From: an uncultured Clostridia bacterium
Lineage (GTDB): Bacteria; Bacillota; Clostridia; Oscillospirales; Acutalibacteraceae
Assembly: GCA_947630835.1 (NCBI GenBank)
Contig: CANRIZ010000003.1
Location: 1 to 64,000 of the forward strand
Direction: 5' to 3'
Length of the DNA: 64,000 nucleotides
The translations under genes were made by a program, and so were the position numbers. The notes beneath the pieces were generated by a model, which ran no database searches, was not told the origin of the DNA, and worked only from the letters and a program-made list of their open reading frames with translations. Shown piece by piece: positions 28,002-43,610 of this stretch (position 1 is its first letter; each line of letters opens with the position of its first letter).

Positions 28002-28043
28002 CAAAGCGGTCGCGCCGGGGAAATCCTCGGTATGACCGCTTTG
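28002..28043 (+). terminator. Terminator after the LRR protein gene
   Basis: CAAAGCGGTC ... GACCGCTTTG with an inner GCCGGGG/CCTCGGT stem, followed by TTTGTT. Shares the GGTATGACCG arm with the hairpin at 26153-26184. Confidence 0.7.
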
Positions 28044-28072
28044 TTTGTTATCGGTTAATAGAATTTTGAATT

Positions 28073-31249
<3,177 letters not shown>

Positions 31250-31272
31250 TTAAAAAAGTTTTTTAAAATTTC

Positions 31273-31301
31273 TTGACATTTTTGATTTGTAGATATATAA
31301 T
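31273..31301 (+). promoter_or_regulatory. Consensus promoter of rpoBC
   Basis: TTGACA (31273-31278), 17-bp spacer, TATAAT (31296-31301): full consensus. It would give a leader of about 205 bases before rpoB, with a GTTCTC/GAGAAC hairpin (31409-31430) and GC-rich folds after it. Confidence 0.8.
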
Positions 31302-31309
31302 AAACTGCT

Positions 31310-31338
31310 ATTAAAATGGAATTATATACGCTTGTCAA
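31310..31338 (-). promoter_or_regulatory. lacZ promoter facing the rpoB promoter
   Basis: On the minus strand, TTGACA (31338-31333), 17-bp spacer, TTTAAT (31315-31310). The two polymerase footprints overlap, and the predicted start sites are only a few bases apart on opposite strands. Confidence 0.65.
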
Positions 31339-31513
31339 AAAATCTGCATTTGTATTTTAGCACAAAAGGCGTTTAAAATCAAGCCTGTATAAGCACAGTT
31401 TAACAGTTGTTCTCCGCGTTCAAAGAGAACCTTGCGGCGGCGCCCGGCGGGATTGTTGCCCCCAAGCGGACGTCTGTCCAAGCTTAAAAAATTTATGGAG
31501 AGTGATTAAGCCC

Positions 31514-34500
31514 ATGGTGAATGTCAAACCACAAAAATTCGGAAAGACCACAAGAATGACATTTTCTAAAATTAATGAGGTTATGCAGATGCCCAACCTT
31601 ATTGAGGTGCAGAAAAAGTCGTACCAATGGTTCCTTGACGAAGGCCTTAAAGAGGTATTCCGCGATGTTGCGGATATTACGGACTTTTCCGGTAACCTTG
31701 CGTTGAGTTTCGTTGATTACAGAATGGATGAATCCCCCAAGTATACCGTAAAAGAATGTAAAGAGAGAGACGCAACATATGCCGCTCCTTTAAGAGTTAC
31801 TGCGAGATTACTCAATAAAGAAACGGGCGAAATAAAAGAAAACGAAGTATATATGGGTGATTTCCCGCTTATGACGGATTCGGGAACATTCGTAATTAAC
31901 GGCGCGGAGCGTGTTATTATTTCACAGCTCGTCCGTTCGCCGAGCGTTTATTTTGATATGACGCACGACAAAACCGGTAAGGAGCTCTACACCGCCACGG
32001 TTATACCCAACAGGGGCGCTTGGCTTGAATACGAAACCGACCAGAACGATATTTTCTACGTCCGTATAGATAAAAACCGCAAAATACTTATAACCACCCT
32101 TATCAGAGCTTTGGGCTTAAGCTCAAATACCGAAATACTCGAATTTTTCGGCTATGACGACAGAATCAAGGCAACGCTCGAAAAAGATACCACAATTAAT
32201 ACCGAGCAGGCTCTTATCGAGGTCTACAAAAGGCTTCGTCCCGGCGAGCCTCCCACTCTCGAAACGGCTCAGTCCCATTTGGAGGGTCTGTTCTTCGATT
32301 CCCGCCGTTACGACCTTTCAAGGGTAGGCAGATACAAATACAACAAAAAGCTCTGCATCTCCGCAAGAATTGCCGGCTTTAAGGCAAGCCGCCCCGTAGT
32401 AAGCGCGCTTACCGGCGAGGTACTTGCAAACGAGGGCGATTTAATCACTCCCGAGCTTGCTTACAGAATAGAGCAGGAGGGCGTCGATACCGCTTATGTT
32501 GACAACGAGGGCGTCGAGGTAAAGGTTTACTCAAACGCTATGGTTGACGCTTTGGAGTATGTTCCGATGTTCAGCGTTGAGGAGCTTGAAAAAATCGGAA
32601 TTAACGAAAAAGTACGCTTCGGCGTATTGCAGGAAATACTTGAAAAATGCGGCGACGACAAGGACGCTCTTAAAGAGGAAATGTCCATTCGCGCCGACGA
32701 CCTTATCCCCAAGCACATCATTGTTGAGGATATTATGGCGTCCATCAACTACCTTAACTGCATTGCCTGCGGCGTAGGCGTTACCGACGACATAGACCAC
32801 CTCGGCAACAGGCGCATACGCTCGGTGGGCGAGCTTCTTCAAAACCAGTTCAGAATAGGCTTTTCAAGAATGGAAAGGCTTGTTAAGGAGAGAATGACTC
32901 TCCAGGCTCAGGAGCCCGACAAGGTAACTCCGGCAGCCCTTATAAACATCAGACCCGTTATGGCGGCAATTAAAGAATTTTTCGGTTCTTCGCCGCTTTC
33001 ACAGTTTATGGACCAGACAAATCCCCTTGCGGAGCTTACTCACAAAAGACGTCTTTCCGCTTTGGGCCCCGGCGGTCTTTCCCGTGACAGGGCGGGATTC
33101 GAGGTTCGCGACGTTCACTATTCGCATTACGGCAGAATGTGTCCCATAGAAACTCCCGAAGGCCCCAACATCGGCTTGATTTCATACCTTGCCACATTTG
33201 CGGGGATTAACAAATACGGCTTTATCGAAGCCCCGTTCAGAAAAATAGATAAGAAAAAGGGCATAGTCCTTGAAGAGGTTGAATATATGACCGCCGACGT
33301 GGAGGATAACTACACGGTAGCGCAGGCAAACGAGCCTCTTGACGAAAAGGGCAAATTCATAAACGCCAAGGTAACCGCCCGCCATCGCAACGACTTCCTC
33401 GAAGTACCCAATACCGAGGTTGACTATATGGACGTTTCGCCCAAGATGGTTGTTTCCGTTGCCACGGCTATGATTCCCTTCCTTGAAAACGACGACGCAA
33501 ACCGCGCTCTTATGGGCTCTAACATGCAGAGGCAGGCGGTTCCGCTTCTCAAAACCGATTCTCCCATAGTAGGAACGGGTATGGAGTACAAGGCGGCAGT
33601 CGACTCCGGCACTGTAGTGCTTGCAAAACGCGCCGGCGTTGTTACAAGGGTTGACGCAAAAACCATTGATATTAAAACAAAGAACGGCGAAACGGATTCC
33701 TATGAGCTTATTAAGTTTATGCGCTCAAACCAGGATACCTGTATAAACCAGCGCCCCGTAGTTTCGGAGGGCGAGGAAATTACCGAAGGTCAGGTTATTG
33801 CCGACGGTCCCGCCACATCGAACGGTGAAATTTCACTGGGCAAAAACGCTCTTATAGGCTTTATGACCTGGGAAGGCTATAACTACGAGGACGCCGTCCT
33901 TATAAACGAAAAGCTTGTGCGCGACGACGTTTACACTTCGGTTCATATCGAGGAGTTTGAAATCGAAGCAAGGGATACCAAGTTAGGGCCGGAGGAAATT
34001 ACAAGAGATATACCCAACGTCGGCGAGGACGCTCTTTCAAACCTTGACGAAAACGGTATTATACGCATAGGAGCGGAGGTTCGTTCCGGCGATATACTTG
34101 TAGGCAAGGTAACGCCTAAGGGCGAAACCGAGCTTACCGCGGAGGAAAGATTGCTGCGCGCCATTTTCGGCGAGAAGGCGAGAGAGGTAAGGGATACCTC
34201 CCTTAAAGTACCCCACGGCGAATACGGCATTGTTGTTGACGTTGAGGTGTTCACAAGGGAAAACAGCGATGAGTTAAACCCCGGCGTAAACAAAGTGGTA
34301 CGCTGCTATATCGCCCAAAAGAGGAAGCTTTCCGTCGGCGATAAGATGGCTGGACGTCACGGAAACAAGGGCGTTGTTTCAAGAATACTCCCGCAGGAGG
34401 ATATGCCCTTCCTTGACGACGGTACGCCGCTTGATATAGTCCTTAACCCCTTGGGCGTTCCCTCCCGTATGAATATAGGACAGGTTCTTGAGGTTCATCT

Positions 34501-35236
34501 CGGCTTTGCATACAGAAAACTCGGTCAGAAAATCGCCACCCCGGTATTTGACGGCGCTCATGAGTCCGATATAAGAGAGGCTTTGAAGGAGGCCGGCTAC
34601 AGGGAAGACGGCAAATCAATCTTGACCGACGGCAGAACCGGCGTGAAGTTCGATAACCCCGTAACGGTCGGAGTTATGTATTTCCTTAAGCTCCACCATC
34701 TTGTTGACGATAAAATCCACGCTCGTTCCACAGGCCCGTATTCGCTTGTTACTCAGCAGCCGCTCGGCGGTAAGGCGCAGTTCGGCGGCCAGCGTTTCGG
34801 CGAAATGGAAGTTTGGGCTCTTGAAGCTTACGGCGCAACCTATACCCTTCAGGAAATCCTTACGGTTAAGTCGGACGACGTTGTAGGACGTGTAAAGACC
34901 TATGAGTCGATAGTAAAGGGTCAGAATGTCCCCAAGGCGGGTATTCCCGAATCCTTTAAGGTTCTCATTAAAGAGCTTCAGGCTCTTGCGCTCGACGTCA
35001 AGGTGCTTGATAAGGACAATAACGAAATTGACTTAAAGCAGAACTTTGACGACGACGGCGATATTCCGCCGATTATGACCGAAGATATGTCGTATGTAAA
35101 CGACGCTTCGCTTGATAACGGATATGTTGCCGACGAAGACGCTGAAAGAGAGCTCGGTGAGGAAGCTTTTAACGAATATATGACGGACGGCGAAGACGAA
35201 TTCGACGATACAGATTTTGAAACGGAAGATTTTTAA
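31514..35236 (+). CDS. rpoB: RNA polymerase beta subunit
   Basis: The catalytic beta subunit, 1,240 residues. The rifampicin region reads [16 protein letters not shown] followed by [15 protein letters not shown]; the positions equivalent to E. coli D516, H526 and S531 are the sensitive type. The [14 protein letters not shown] segment and the C-terminal [20 protein letters not shown] are present. The tail is acidic. The ATG at 31514 fits GGAGAGTGAT; GTG 31502 overlaps that site. No rplJ-rplL genes lie upstream; lacZ does. Confidence 0.98.
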   Translation: MVNVKPQKFGKTTRMTFSKINEVMQMPNLIEVQKKSYQWFLDEGLKEVFRDVADITDFSGNLALSFVDYRMDESPKYTVKECKERDATYAAPLRVTARLLNKETGEIKENEVYMGDFPLMTDSGTFVINGAERVIISQLVRSPSVYFDMTHDKTGKELYTATVIPNRGAWLEYETDQNDIFYVRIDKNRKILITTLIRALGLSSNTEILEFFGYDDRIKATLEKDTTINTEQALIEVYKRLRPGEPPTLETAQSHLEGLFFDSRRYDLSRVGRYKYNKKLCISARIAGFKASRPVVSALTGEVLANEGDLITPELAYRIEQEGVDTAYVDNEGVEVKVYSNAMVDALEYVPMFSVEELEKIGINEKVRFGVLQEILEKCGDDKDALKEEMSIRADDLIPKHIIVEDIMASINYLNCIACGVGVTDDIDHLGNRRIRSVGELLQNQFRIGFSRMERLVKERMTLQAQEPDKVTPAALINIRPVMAAIKEFFGSSPLSQFMDQTNPLAELTHKRRLSALGPGGLSRDRAGFEVRDVHYSHYGRMCPIETPEGPNIGLISYLATFAGINKYGFIEAPFRKIDKKKGIVLEEVEYMTADVEDNYTVAQANEPLDEKGKFINAKVTARHRNDFLEVPNTEVDYMDVSPKMVVSVATAMIPFLENDDANRALMGSNMQRQAVPLLKTDSPIVGTGMEYKAAVDSGTVVLAKRAGVVTRVDAKTIDIKTKNGETDSYELIKFMRSNQDTCINQRPVVSEGEEITEGQVIADGPATSNGEISLGKNALIGFMTWEGYNYEDAVLINEKLVRDDVYTSVHIEEFEIEARDTKLGPEEITRDIPNVGEDALSNLDENGIIRIGAEVRSGDILVGKVTPKGETELTAEERLLRAIFGEKAREVRDTSLKVPHGEYGIVVDVEVFTRENSDELNPGVNKVVRCYIAQKRKLSVGDKMAGRHGNKGVVSRILPQEDMPFLDDGTPLDIVLNPLGVPSRMNIGQVLEVHLGFAYRKLGQKIATPVFDGAHESDIREALKEAGYREDGKSILTDGRTGVKFDNPVTVGVMYFLKLHHLVDDKIHARSTGPYSLVTQQPLGGKAQFGGQRFGEMEVWALEAYGATYTLQEILTVKSDDVVGRVKTYESIVKGQNVPKAGIPESFKVLIKELQALALDVKVLDKDNNEIDLKQNFDDDGDIPPIMTEDMSYVNDASLDNGYVADEDAERELGEEAFNEYMTDGEDEFDDTDFETEDF

Positions 35237-35281
35237 TTCGGCAAACTCACCTAAAGAATTTACTTAAAGGGGTCAAACTTA

Positions 35282-38200
35282 ATGGAAAATATAACCTTTG
35301 ATTCAATAAAAATCGGCCTTGCCTCTCCCGAAAAAATCAGAGAATGGTCTTACGGGGAGGTTAAAAAGCCCGAAACAATCAACTACCGCACATTAAAGCC
35401 CGAAAAGGACGGCCTTTTCTGCGAGCGTATTTTCGGACCGACTAAGGACTGGGAATGTTATTGCGGCAAGTATAAAAGGGTTCGCTTTAAGGGCAAAATA
35501 TGCGAACGCTGCGGCGTTGAAATAACAAAGGCCAAGGTAAGAAGAGAAAGAATGGGCCATATCGAGCTTGTTGCGCCCGTTTCTCACATTTGGTACTTTA
35601 AGGGCATTCCTTCAAGAATGGGCCTTATACTTGACGTATCCCCGAGGGACCTTGAAAAAGTACTGTATTTTGCAAAGTATATAGTTACCGACCCCGGCGA
35701 CACCGAGCTTGAAAAGCTCCAAATTCTCTCCGAAAAAGAGTATCTTGATATGAGAGAAAAATATGAGGACGATTTCAAGGCGGGCATGGGCGCCGAGGCT
35801 ATTAAGGAATTGCTCTGCCAGGTAGACCCCGAGGCTCTTGCAAAGGAGCTTCGAGAGGAGCTTGAAAACGCAACCGGTCAGAAAAAGACAAGGATACTCA
35901 AAAGGCTTGAGGTTGCGGAAGCGTTCAGGCAGTCCGGCAACAGACCGGAATGGATGATACTTGACGTTATCCCCGTAATTCCGCCCGATATACGTCCTAT
36001 GGTTCAGCTTGACGGCGGCAGGTTCGCAACCTCCGATTTAAACGACCTTTACAGGCGCGTCATAAACAGAAACAACCGTCTTAAAAAGCTGCTTGAGCTC
36101 AACGCTCCCGACATTATCGTAAGAAACGAAAAGAGAATGCTTCAGGAGGCGGTTGACGCCCTTATCGACAACGGCAGGAGAGGCCGCCCCGTTACCGGAC
36201 CCAACAACAGGGCTCTTAAATCTCTTTCCGATATGCTTAAAGGTAAGCAGGGACGTTTCCGTCAGAACCTTCTCGGTAAGCGAGTCGACTATTCGGGCCG
36301 TTCGGTTATCGTTGTAGGACCCGAGCTTAAAATGTATCAATGCGGACTTCCCAAGGAAATGGCTCTCGAGCTTTTCAAGCCCTTTGTAATGAAGCGCCTT
36401 GTTGAAACGGGAGCTTCGAGCAATATAAAATCCGCAAGGAAGATGGTTGAACGCGCAAAGCCCGAGGTTTGGGACGCGCTTGAAATAGTTATTAAGGGTC
36501 ATCCCGTAATGCTTAACCGTGCGCCTACGCTTCACAGGCTCGGTATTCAGGCGTTTGAACCCGTGCTTGTCGAGGGCAGGGCTATTAAACTCCATCCTCT
36601 TGCATGTACGGCGTTTAACGCTGACTTCGACGGCGACCAGATGGCTGTTTACGTTCCTCTTTCAACGGAGGCTCAGGCCGAGGCAAGGCTTCTTATGCTT
36701 GCCGCAAATAACCTGTTGAAGCCGTCGGACGGAAAGCCCGTTGCCGTTCCCACGCAGGATATGATACTCGGCTCTTACTACCTTACTATGGATAAGGACG
36801 GAGAACCCGGCGAGGGCAAGGTATTTTCCACCGTCGATGAAGCAACCATGGCTTACGACGAGGGCTATATAGGCCTTCATTCAAAAATTAAAGTCAGAAT
36901 GACCAAGGAAATAAAAGGCAAGAGCGTTACAAAGCTTGTCGATACTACGCTTGGCAAGATTATTTTCAACAATCCCATTCCGCAGGACCTCGGTTTTGTT
37001 GACAGAAGCGACCCCGAAAACGCTTTCAGGCTTGAAGTCGAATTCCTTGTAAACAAAAAGACTTTGGGCAAAATTATTGACAGATGTATAAAAATCCACG
37101 GCGTAAACAAAGCGTCGCAGGTTCTTGACGACATTAAGGCGCAGGGCTATAAATATTCAACAAAATCCGGCATTACCGTCGCCGTGTGCGACGCCGTAAT
37201 CCCGCCGCAGAAAGCAGAATTGCTCAAAGAGGCGGAGGAGAAAATAGACAAGATTACCGCAAGCTACAGAATGGGCCTTATGAGCAACTCCGAAAGAAGC
37301 AATAAGGTAATTAAGGTTTGGGAAACCTGTACCGATAAGGTTGCTTCGGGCTTAAAGGATAACCTCGGTAAGGAAAACCCGATTTATATGATGGTTGACT
37401 CCGGCGCCAGAGGTTCGGATTCACAGCTTCGTCAGCTTGCCGGTATGCGCGGACTTATCGCCAACACTTCCGGTAAGGTTATCGAAGTTCCCATCAGGGC
37501 TAATTACCGTGAAGGCCTTAACGTACTTGAATACTTCATTTCTTCCCGAGGCGCGAGAAAAGGTCTTGCCGATACCGCGCTTCGTACCGCCGACTCGGGT
37601 TATCTTACCCGCCGACTTGTCGACGTTTCGCAGGACGTTATAATCCGTGAGGAGGATTGCCATTGCCACGACGGTATCGAGGTTTACGATATTATGGACG
37701 GCAAGGAGCTTATCGAAAGCCTTGAGGAAAGACTTACGGGGCGTTACCTGCTTGAGGATTTAAAGGATAAAAAGACAGGAAAGGTCGTTATGTCCAAGGA
37801 CGTTATGATGACCGAGGAAGACGCGAAGCGTGTTGCGGATATTGTAAATTCAAGGGAAAATCCCGACGACAGAAAGATAAAAATTCGCTCGCTTCTTACC
37901 TGCGAATCGAACCACGGCGTATGTATTAAATGCTACGGCTCCAACCTTGCGACGGGCGACCCCGTAACCGTCGGCGAAGCGGTAGGCATTATAGCCGCCC
38001 AGTCAATCGGCGAACCCGGTACTCAGCTTACCATGCGTACATTCCATACCGGCGGCGTAGCTTCGAGTCAGGATATTACCCAAGGTCTTCCCAGGGTTGA
38101 GGAATTGTTTGAAGCAAGAAAACCGAAAACGCTTGCAATCCTTGCCGAAATTGACGGCCGTCTTTCCTTCAGGGAGATTAAGAGAAACGAACACATCGTT

Positions 38201-38884
38201 ATTACCAACGATGAAACCGCAGAGGAGAGAACCTACCTTATCCCTTACGGCTATCGCAAGAGGTTCAACAGCGAAACCGACGAGAACGGAAATCCCATTT
38301 TCGTAAAGAAGGGTACAGCTCTTACCGAGGGTTCTCCCAATCCCCACGATATACTTGCAATCAACGGCGTTCATGCCGTTCACGATTACCTCATCAAAGA
38401 GGTTCAGAGAACCTACCGTATGCAGGGCGTTGACATCAACGACAAGCATATCGAGGTTATAGTCCGCCAGATGATGAGAAAGCTCAGAATAAGCGACCCC
38501 GGCACAACCAGCTTCCTGCCGGGCGAGGTCGTTGAAAAGACCGAGTTCAGAAGGGTAAACGCCGAAACCAAGGAAAAATGCGAGGCAAACGGCGAGGAGT
38601 TTGAGCAGGCTGTTTGCGAACCCGTGCTTTTGGGTATCACAAAGGCTTCGCTTGCAACCGACTCCTTCCTTTCCGCCGCTTCGTTCCAGGAGACGACAAG
38701 AGTTCTTACCGACGCCGCTATCAAGGGCAAGGTTGACCCGCTTATCGGACTTAAAGAAAACGTTATCATCGGTAAGCTTCTTCCCTCCGGCACGGGAATG
38801 CAGTGCTACAGCGACGTAGAGCTTGAAACCGTCGGCGGCGAGAGCGAAGAGGAAATTCCGGAAACCATTAACTTGAATTTTTAA
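35282..38884 (+). CDS. rpoC: RNA polymerase beta-prime subunit
   Basis: A 1,200-residue subunit with the N-terminal zinc ribbon ([20 protein letters not shown]), the catalytic NADFDGDQM motif that binds Mg, the [15 protein letters not shown] segment, and the trigger-loop region ([12 protein letters not shown]). A second zinc site, with C-x(6)-C-x(2)-C spacing, is [18 protein letters not shown] precedes the ATG, 45 bases after rpoB, so both genes form one transcript. No terminator follows; a new promoter starts eight bases after the stop. Confidence 0.98.
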   Translation: MENITFDSIKIGLASPEKIREWSYGEVKKPETINYRTLKPEKDGLFCERIFGPTKDWECYCGKYKRVRFKGKICERCGVEITKAKVRRERMGHIELVAPVSHIWYFKGIPSRMGLILDVSPRDLEKVLYFAKYIVTDPGDTELEKLQILSEKEYLDMREKYEDDFKAGMGAEAIKELLCQVDPEALAKELREELENATGQKKTRILKRLEVAEAFRQSGNRPEWMILDVIPVIPPDIRPMVQLDGGRFATSDLNDLYRRVINRNNRLKKLLELNAPDIIVRNEKRMLQEAVDALIDNGRRGRPVTGPNNRALKSLSDMLKGKQGRFRQNLLGKRVDYSGRSVIVVGPELKMYQCGLPKEMALELFKPFVMKRLVETGASSNIKSARKMVERAKPEVWDALEIVIKGHPVMLNRAPTLHRLGIQAFEPVLVEGRAIKLHPLACTAFNADFDGDQMAVYVPLSTEAQAEARLLMLAANNLLKPSDGKPVAVPTQDMILGSYYLTMDKDGEPGEGKVFSTVDEATMAYDEGYIGLHSKIKVRMTKEIKGKSVTKLVDTTLGKIIFNNPIPQDLGFVDRSDPENAFRLEVEFLVNKKTLGKIIDRCIKIHGVNKASQVLDDIKAQGYKYSTKSGITVAVCDAVIPPQKAELLKEAEEKIDKITASYRMGLMSNSERSNKVIKVWETCTDKVASGLKDNLGKENPIYMMVDSGARGSDSQLRQLAGMRGLIANTSGKVIEVPIRANYREGLNVLEYFISSRGARKGLADTALRTADSGYLTRRLVDVSQDVIIREEDCHCHDGIEVYDIMDGKELIESLEERLTGRYLLEDLKDKKTGKVVMSKDVMMTEEDAKRVADIVNSRENPDDRKIKIRSLLTCESNHGVCIKCYGSNLATGDPVTVGEAVGIIAAQSIGEPGTQLTMRTFHTGGVASSQDITQGLPRVEELFEARKPKTLAILAEIDGRLSFREIKRNEHIVITNDETAEERTYLIPYGYRKRFNSETDENGNPIFVKKGTALTEGSPNPHDILAINGVHAVHDYLIKEVQRTYRMQGVDINDKHIEVIVRQMMRKLRISDPGTTSFLPGEVVEKTEFRRVNAETKEKCEANGEEFEQAVCEPVLLGITKASLATDSFLSAASFQETTRVLTDAAIKGKVDPLIGLKENVIIGKLLPSGTGMQCYSDVELETVGGESEEEIPETINLNF

Positions 38885-38892
38885 AATAATGC

Positions 38893-38922
38893 TTGACAAC
38901 CAAAGGTTTTTAATGCTAAAAT
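38893..38922 (+). promoter_or_regulatory. str operon promoter
   Basis: TTGACA (38893-38898), 18-bp spacer, TAAAAT (38917-38922). Confidence 0.75.
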
Positions 38923-38932
38923 CTTTGGTTGT
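38896..38932. promoter_or_regulatory. Operator-like inverted repeat across the str promoter
   Basis: ACAACCAAAG (38896-38905) and CTTTGGTTGT (38923-38932) are perfect arms around the spacer and -10 box. There is no T run, so a terminator is less likely than a protein-binding site or a 5-prime RNA structure. Confidence 0.5.
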
Positions 38933-38936
38933 GTGA

Positions 38937-38971
38937 GCAAAGCAAACAGTTTTTTCGGCTGTTTGTTTTGC
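38937..38971 (+). other. Leader hairpin of the str operon
   Basis: GCAAAGCAAACAG and CTGTTTGTTTTGC form a 13-bp stem at the very start of the rpsL transcript. Its position suits feedback control by a ribosomal protein or RNA stability; no known motif is recognised. Confidence 0.5.
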
Positions 38972-39012
38972 TGACACTCGTTTGTCATAAATTTTTAATG
39001 GAGGTGAAAGAT

Positions 39013-39435
39013 TTGCCAACGTTTAATCAGCTTGTTCGCAGCGGAAGAAAGTCTATCGAGAAGAAGTCAAAAGCTCCTGCTCTCGGAAAGGGACTCAACT
39101 CAAAGAAAAACGTTATGACCGATAACGCTTCTCCTCAGAAGAGGGGAGTATGTACTGTTGTTAAAACAGACACACCCAAAAAGCCCAATTCGGCATTGCG
39201 TAAGCTTGCCAGAGTCCGTCTTACAAACGGAATAGAAGTATCCGCTTATATTCCCGGCGTAGGTCACAATCTTCAGGAACACTCTGTTGTTCTTATCAGA
39301 GGCGGCCGTGTTAAGGATCTTCCCGGTGTGCGTTACCACATCATCCGCGGCACACTCGATACTCAGGGTGTAAACGGCAGAATGCAGGGTCGTTCCAAGT
39401 ATGGCGCAAAGAGGCCCAAAACAGCTAAAAAATAA
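39013..39435 (+). CDS. rpsL: 30S ribosomal protein S12
   Basis: A 140-residue decoding-centre protein. [11 protein letters not shown] is the conserved N-terminus, and [11 protein letters not shown] and [19 protein letters not shown] hold the lysines whose change gives streptomycin resistance; both are the sensitive type. The TTG at 39013 is chosen because GGAGGTGAAAGA precedes it and it gives the family N-terminus; an in-frame extension to 38929 would run back through the leader hairpin. First gene of rpsL-rpsG-fusA. Confidence 0.98.
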   Translation: MPTFNQLVRSGRKSIEKKSKAPALGKGLNSKKNVMTDNASPQKRGVCTVVKTDTPKKPNSALRKLARVRLTNGIEVSAYIPGVGHNLQEHSVVLIRGGRVKDLPGVRYHIIRGTLDTQGVNGRMQGRSKYGAKRPKTAKK

Positions 39436-39521
39436 GGCAGTCAGACCTTAAATCAACAGACAGAATCTACCAAGACAGTCAAATGCTTTGGTGTATATTA
39501 TATATATGCCTCTGATTTTGA

Positions 39522-40052
<531 letters not shown>

Positions 40053-40100
40053 TTTTACCGTATATTTTTTCTGCCGACGGGGTCGGCAATGGAGGATTTT

Positions 40101-42179
40101 ATGCCAAGAAAAGTATCTCTTGAGAAAACGAGAAATATTGGTATAATGGCTCACATAGACGCCGGTAAAACTACCACAACCGAAAGAATTTTGTTTTACA
40201 CTGGTGTTAACCACAAGATAGGTGAAACACACGACGGCGCCGCTACCATGGACTGGATGGCTCAGGAGCAGGAGAGAGGTATCACAATCACTTCTGCCGC
40301 AACCACCTGTTTCTGGAAAGAGCATCGTATCAATATTATCGACACTCCCGGACACGTTGACTTCACCGTTGAAGTTCAGCGTTCACTGCGTGTTCTTGAC
40401 GGTTCGGTAACCGTTTTGTGCGCCAAGGGCGGTGTTGAGCCTCAGTCTGAAACCGTTTGGCGTCAGGCTGACGAGTACAAGGTTCCCCGTATGATATACG
40501 TCAATAAGATGGATATTATGGGCGCTGATTTTTACCGCGTACTCAAAATGATTGACGAACGTTTTAAATGCAATCCCGTGCCTATTCAGCTTCCTATAGG
40601 AGTTGAAGACACCTTCAAGGGCATAGTTGACCTTGTTGAGATGGACGCCGAAATCTACTATGACGATCTCGGTAAGGACGTTCGCCGCGAGCCTATACCC
40701 GAGGATATGAAGGAGCTTGCCGAGGAGTACCGCACAAAGCTTTTGGAGTGCGTTGCCGAGCAGGACGACGAGCTTATGATGAGGTATCTTGAGGGTGAGG
40801 AAATCACCGTTGACGAAATCAAAAAAACCATTCGTAAGGCCACAATAGCAAACGAAATGGTACCGATAACCTGCGGCACGTCTTACCGCAATAAGGGCGT
40901 TCAGCCGTTACTCGACGCTATTGTCGATTATATGCCGGCGCCCACGGACGTTGAGGCTATTAAGGGAATTAATCCCGATACCGATGAGGAAGAGGTAAGA
41001 CATTCTTCCGATACCGAGCCTTTCTCCGCACTTGCGTTTAAGATTGCCACAGACCCGTTCGTAGGTAAGCTCTGCTTCTTCCGCGTATATTCGGGAACGG
41101 TTAACGCAGGCGCTACCGTATATAACTCTGTTAAGGACAGCAGAGAGAGAATGGGACGTATCCTTCAGATGCATGCAAACCACAGGGAGGACATTGAAGT
41201 TGTCTATTCCGGCGATATTGCTGCCGCTGTAGGTCTTAAAAACACAACAACGGGCGACACTCTGTGCGACGAAAAGCACCCCGTTATTCTTGAATCAATG
41301 AATTTCCCGGATCCCGTTATCCGTGTAGCCATTGAGCCTAAAACCAAGGCAGGTCAGGAAAAGATGGGCATAGCTCTTCAGAAGCTTGCCGAGGAGGATC
41401 CGACCTTCAAATGCTATACAGACGAGGAAACCGGTCAGACGATTATTGCCGGTATGGGCGAGCTTCACCTTGAAATTATCGTTGACAGAATGCTTCGTGA
41501 GTTTAAAGTTGAGGCAAACGTAGGCAAACCTCAGGTTGCTTACAAGGAAACTATCCGTGCAAATTCTTCGTCCGATACAAAATATGCCCGTCAGTCGGGC
41601 GGTAAAGGTCAGTACGGTCACGTTAAGATTAATATTGAACCTAACCCCAACGGCGGCTATGAGTTTGTAAACAATATCGTCGGCGGCGCTATCCCGAAGG
41701 AATACATTGAGCCTGCAAACTTGGGTATTCAGGGCGCAATGCAGTCGGGCGTGCTTGCGGGCTATCCCGTAGTTGACGTAAAGGTAACTCTTTACGACGG
41801 TTCATATCACGAGGTTGACTCTTCCGAAATGGCGTTCAAAATCGCAGGTTCCATGGCGTTTAAGGACGCCGCAAGGAAAGCAAATCCCGTACTTCTTGAA
41901 CCCATAATGAAGGTTACCGTTATCGTTCCCGAGGAGTATATGGGCGACGTTATAGGCGACCTTAACTCACGTCGAGGCGAAATTCAGGGCTTTGAGGACA
42001 GAACCGGCGTTAAGCAGATTAACGCGCATGTTCCGCTTTCGGAAATGTTCGGTTACGCTACCGACTTGCGTTCCAAGACGCAGGGCAGAGGTCAGTATGT
42101 AATGGAACCCGACGGATATAAAGAGGTTCCGAAGTCAATTTCCGAAAAAATTATCAGCGAAAGAACAAAGAAAGACTGA
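40101..42179 (+). CDS. fusA: Elongation factor G
   Basis: A 692-residue translocase GTPase. [15 protein letters not shown] (residues 17 on) is the P-loop, DTPGHVDFT the G3 and NKMDIMGAD the G4 motif; the domain IV segment [13 protein letters not shown] is intact. The ATG at 40101 follows GGAGG; the ATG at 40089 precedes it. It sits in the classic rpsL-rpsG-fusA-tuf order. Confidence 0.98.
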   Translation: MPRKVSLEKTRNIGIMAHIDAGKTTTTERILFYTGVNHKIGETHDGAATMDWMAQEQERGITITSAATTCFWKEHRINIIDTPGHVDFTVEVQRSLRVLDGSVTVLCAKGGVEPQSETVWRQADEYKVPRMIYVNKMDIMGADFYRVLKMIDERFKCNPVPIQLPIGVEDTFKGIVDLVEMDAEIYYDDLGKDVRREPIPEDMKELAEEYRTKLLECVAEQDDELMMRYLEGEEITVDEIKKTIRKATIANEMVPITCGTSYRNKGVQPLLDAIVDYMPAPTDVEAIKGINPDTDEEEVRHSSDTEPFSALAFKIATDPFVGKLCFFRVYSGTVNAGATVYNSVKDSRERMGRILQMHANHREDIEVVYSGDIAAAVGLKNTTTGDTLCDEKHPVILESMNFPDPVIRVAIEPKTKAGQEKMGIALQKLAEEDPTFKCYTDEETGQTIIAGMGELHLEIIVDRMLREFKVEANVGKPQVAYKETIRANSSSDTKYARQSGGKGQYGHVKINIEPNPNGGYEFVNNIVGGAIPKEYIEPANLGIQGAMQSGVLAGYPVVDVKVTLYDGSYHEVDSSEMAFKIAGSMAFKDAARKANPVLLEPIMKVTVIVPEEYMGDVIGDLNSRRGEIQGFEDRTGVKQINAHVPLSEMFGYATDLRSKTQGRGQYVMEPDGYKEVPKSISEKIISERTKKD

Positions 42180-42194
42180 TATTTTTAAAAAAGA

Positions 42195-42230
42195 CTTGAT
42201 ATTTTACCGATTTATTGGTAAAATATCAAG
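42195..42230. promoter_or_regulatory. tuf promoter embedded in a perfect palindrome
   Basis: CTTGATATTTTACC (42195-42208) and GGTAAAATATCAAG (42217-42230) are perfect 14-bp arms. The left arm contains TTGATA (42196-42201) and the right arm TAAAAT (42219-42224), 17 bp apart, so the palindrome is itself a promoter. It has no T run. Confidence 0.6.
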
Positions 42231-42281
42231 CGCAGAGTATTTTAATAACTTTTATCCACTCATAAAAGGAGGAACATTCCA

Positions 42282-43475
42282 ATGGCAAAGGCAAAATTTG
42301 AAAGAACAAAACCCCATGTTAATATTGGTACTATCGGTCACGTTGACCATGGTAAAACAACATTAACGGCAGCTATTACAAAAACACTCGCTTCTAAAGG
42401 TCAGGCTGACTTCGTTGATTATGCAAACATCGACAAGGCTCCCGAAGAGAGAGAGCGTGGTATTACAATCAACACAGCTCATGTTGAGTATGAAACAGAC
42501 GCTCGTCACTATGCTCACGTTGACTGCCCCGGCCACGCCGACTACATTAAGAACATGATTACGGGCGCTGCTCAGATGGACGGCGCTATCCTCGTAATCG
42601 CCGCTACTGACGGCCCTATGGCTCAGACAAAAGAGCACCTTCTTCTTGCGCGTCAGGTTGGCGTTCCGGCAATTATCGTATTTATGAACAAGGTTGACCA
42701 GGTTGACGATCCCGAGCTTCTTGAGCTCGTTGAAATGGAAATCCGTGAAACACTTGCAGAGTATGAGTTCGATGAGGATTGCCCGATCATCAAGGGTTCG
42801 GCTCTTAAAGCTCTTGAGGCTACAGATCCCAATTCGGACGACGTTAAGTGCATTTGGGAGCTTATGGAAGCTGTTGACAGCTACATTCCCACTCCCGACC
42901 GTAAGGCTGATCAGCCCTTCCTTATGCCTGTTGAGGACGTTATGACTATAACAGGCCGCGGTACTGTTGCTACAGGCAGAGTTGAGCGTGGACAGCTTAA
43001 GACAGGCGAGGAAGTTGAAATCGTTGGTCTTAAGGACGAAAAGTCAAAGACGGTTGTTACCGGTATCGAAATGTTCAGAAAGACTCTTGACTATGCTGAA
43101 GCGGGCGACAATATCGGCGCTCTTCTTCGTGGCGTAGACAGAAAGGGTATCGAGCGCGGACAGGTTCTTTCCAAGCCCGGCACAATCCATCCTCATACAA
43201 AGTTTAAAGGTCAGGTTTATGTCCTTACCAAGGACGAGGGCGGCCGTCATACTCCTTTCTTCAACAACTATCGTCCCCAGTTCTATTTCAGAACCACAGA
43301 CGTTACAGGCATCATCACTCTTCCCGAGGGAACAGAGATGTGCATGCCCGGCGATAACGTTGAGATGAGCGTTGAGCTTATCACTCCCATCGCTATTGAA
43401 GAGGGACTTCGTTTTGCTATCCGTGAGGGCGGCAGAACGGTTGGTTCGGGCGTTGTTGTTGCTATCAGCGAATAA
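42282..43475 (+). CDS. tuf: Elongation factor Tu
   Basis: A 397-residue GTPase that delivers aminoacyl-t[13 protein letters not shown] is the P-loop, DCPGHADY the G3 and NKVDQVDD the G4 motif. Codons are strongly biased to GCT, ACA and GTT, a mark of very high expression. GGAGG lies ahead of the ATG. The gene is separated from fusA by the palindromic promoter and closed by a terminator, so it can be transcribed alone. Confidence 0.98.
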   Translation: MAKAKFERTKPHVNIGTIGHVDHGKTTLTAAITKTLASKGQADFVDYANIDKAPEERERGITINTAHVEYETDARHYAHVDCPGHADYIKNMITGAAQMDGAILVIAATDGPMAQTKEHLLLARQVGVPAIIVFMNKVDQVDDPELLELVEMEIRETLAEYEFDEDCPIIKGSALKALEATDPNSDDVKCIWELMEAVDSYIPTPDRKADQPFLMPVEDVMTITGRGTVATGRVERGQLKTGEEVEIVGLKDEKSKTVVTGIEMFRKTLDYAEAGDNIGALLRGVDRKGIERGQVLSKPGTIHPHTKFKGQVYVLTKDEGGRHTPFFNNYRPQFYFRTTDVTGIITLPEGTEMCMPGDNVEMSVELITPIAIEEGLRFAIREGGRTVGSGVVVAISE

Positions 43476-43504
43476 TAACGGTATTGACCTCTGAATAAAA
43501 TTTT

Positions 43505-43538
43505 AACTCCTCTGTCCTTTGGGCAGGGGAGTTTTTCT
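43505..43538 (+). terminator. Terminator of tuf
   Basis: AACTCCTCTG and CAGGGGAGTT arms followed by TTTC. Nearly the same stem recurs at 58620-58650. Confidence 0.85.
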
Positions 43539-43565
43539 TGACTTTATTTTAATAAATGATATTAT
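43538..43565 (+). promoter_or_regulatory. Promoter of the DUF2804 gene
   Basis: TTGACT (43538-43543), 16-bp spacer, TATTAT (43560-43565). Confidence 0.55.
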
Positions 43566-43610
43566 TAAATTATGCGAGGGTCTATTTTATTTAAAGAGGG
43601 GTTATAAATT

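Noticed and set aside
31302..31513. Ribosomal protein L10-type leader ahead of rpoB
   Set aside because: The leader folds into hairpins, but no recognisable L10 motif was found and rplJ is absent.
38003..39019. Long open frame on the minus strand across the rpoC end
   Set aside because: It is antisense to rpoC and the rpsL leader, has no recognisable domain or ribosome-binding site, and rpoC is certain.
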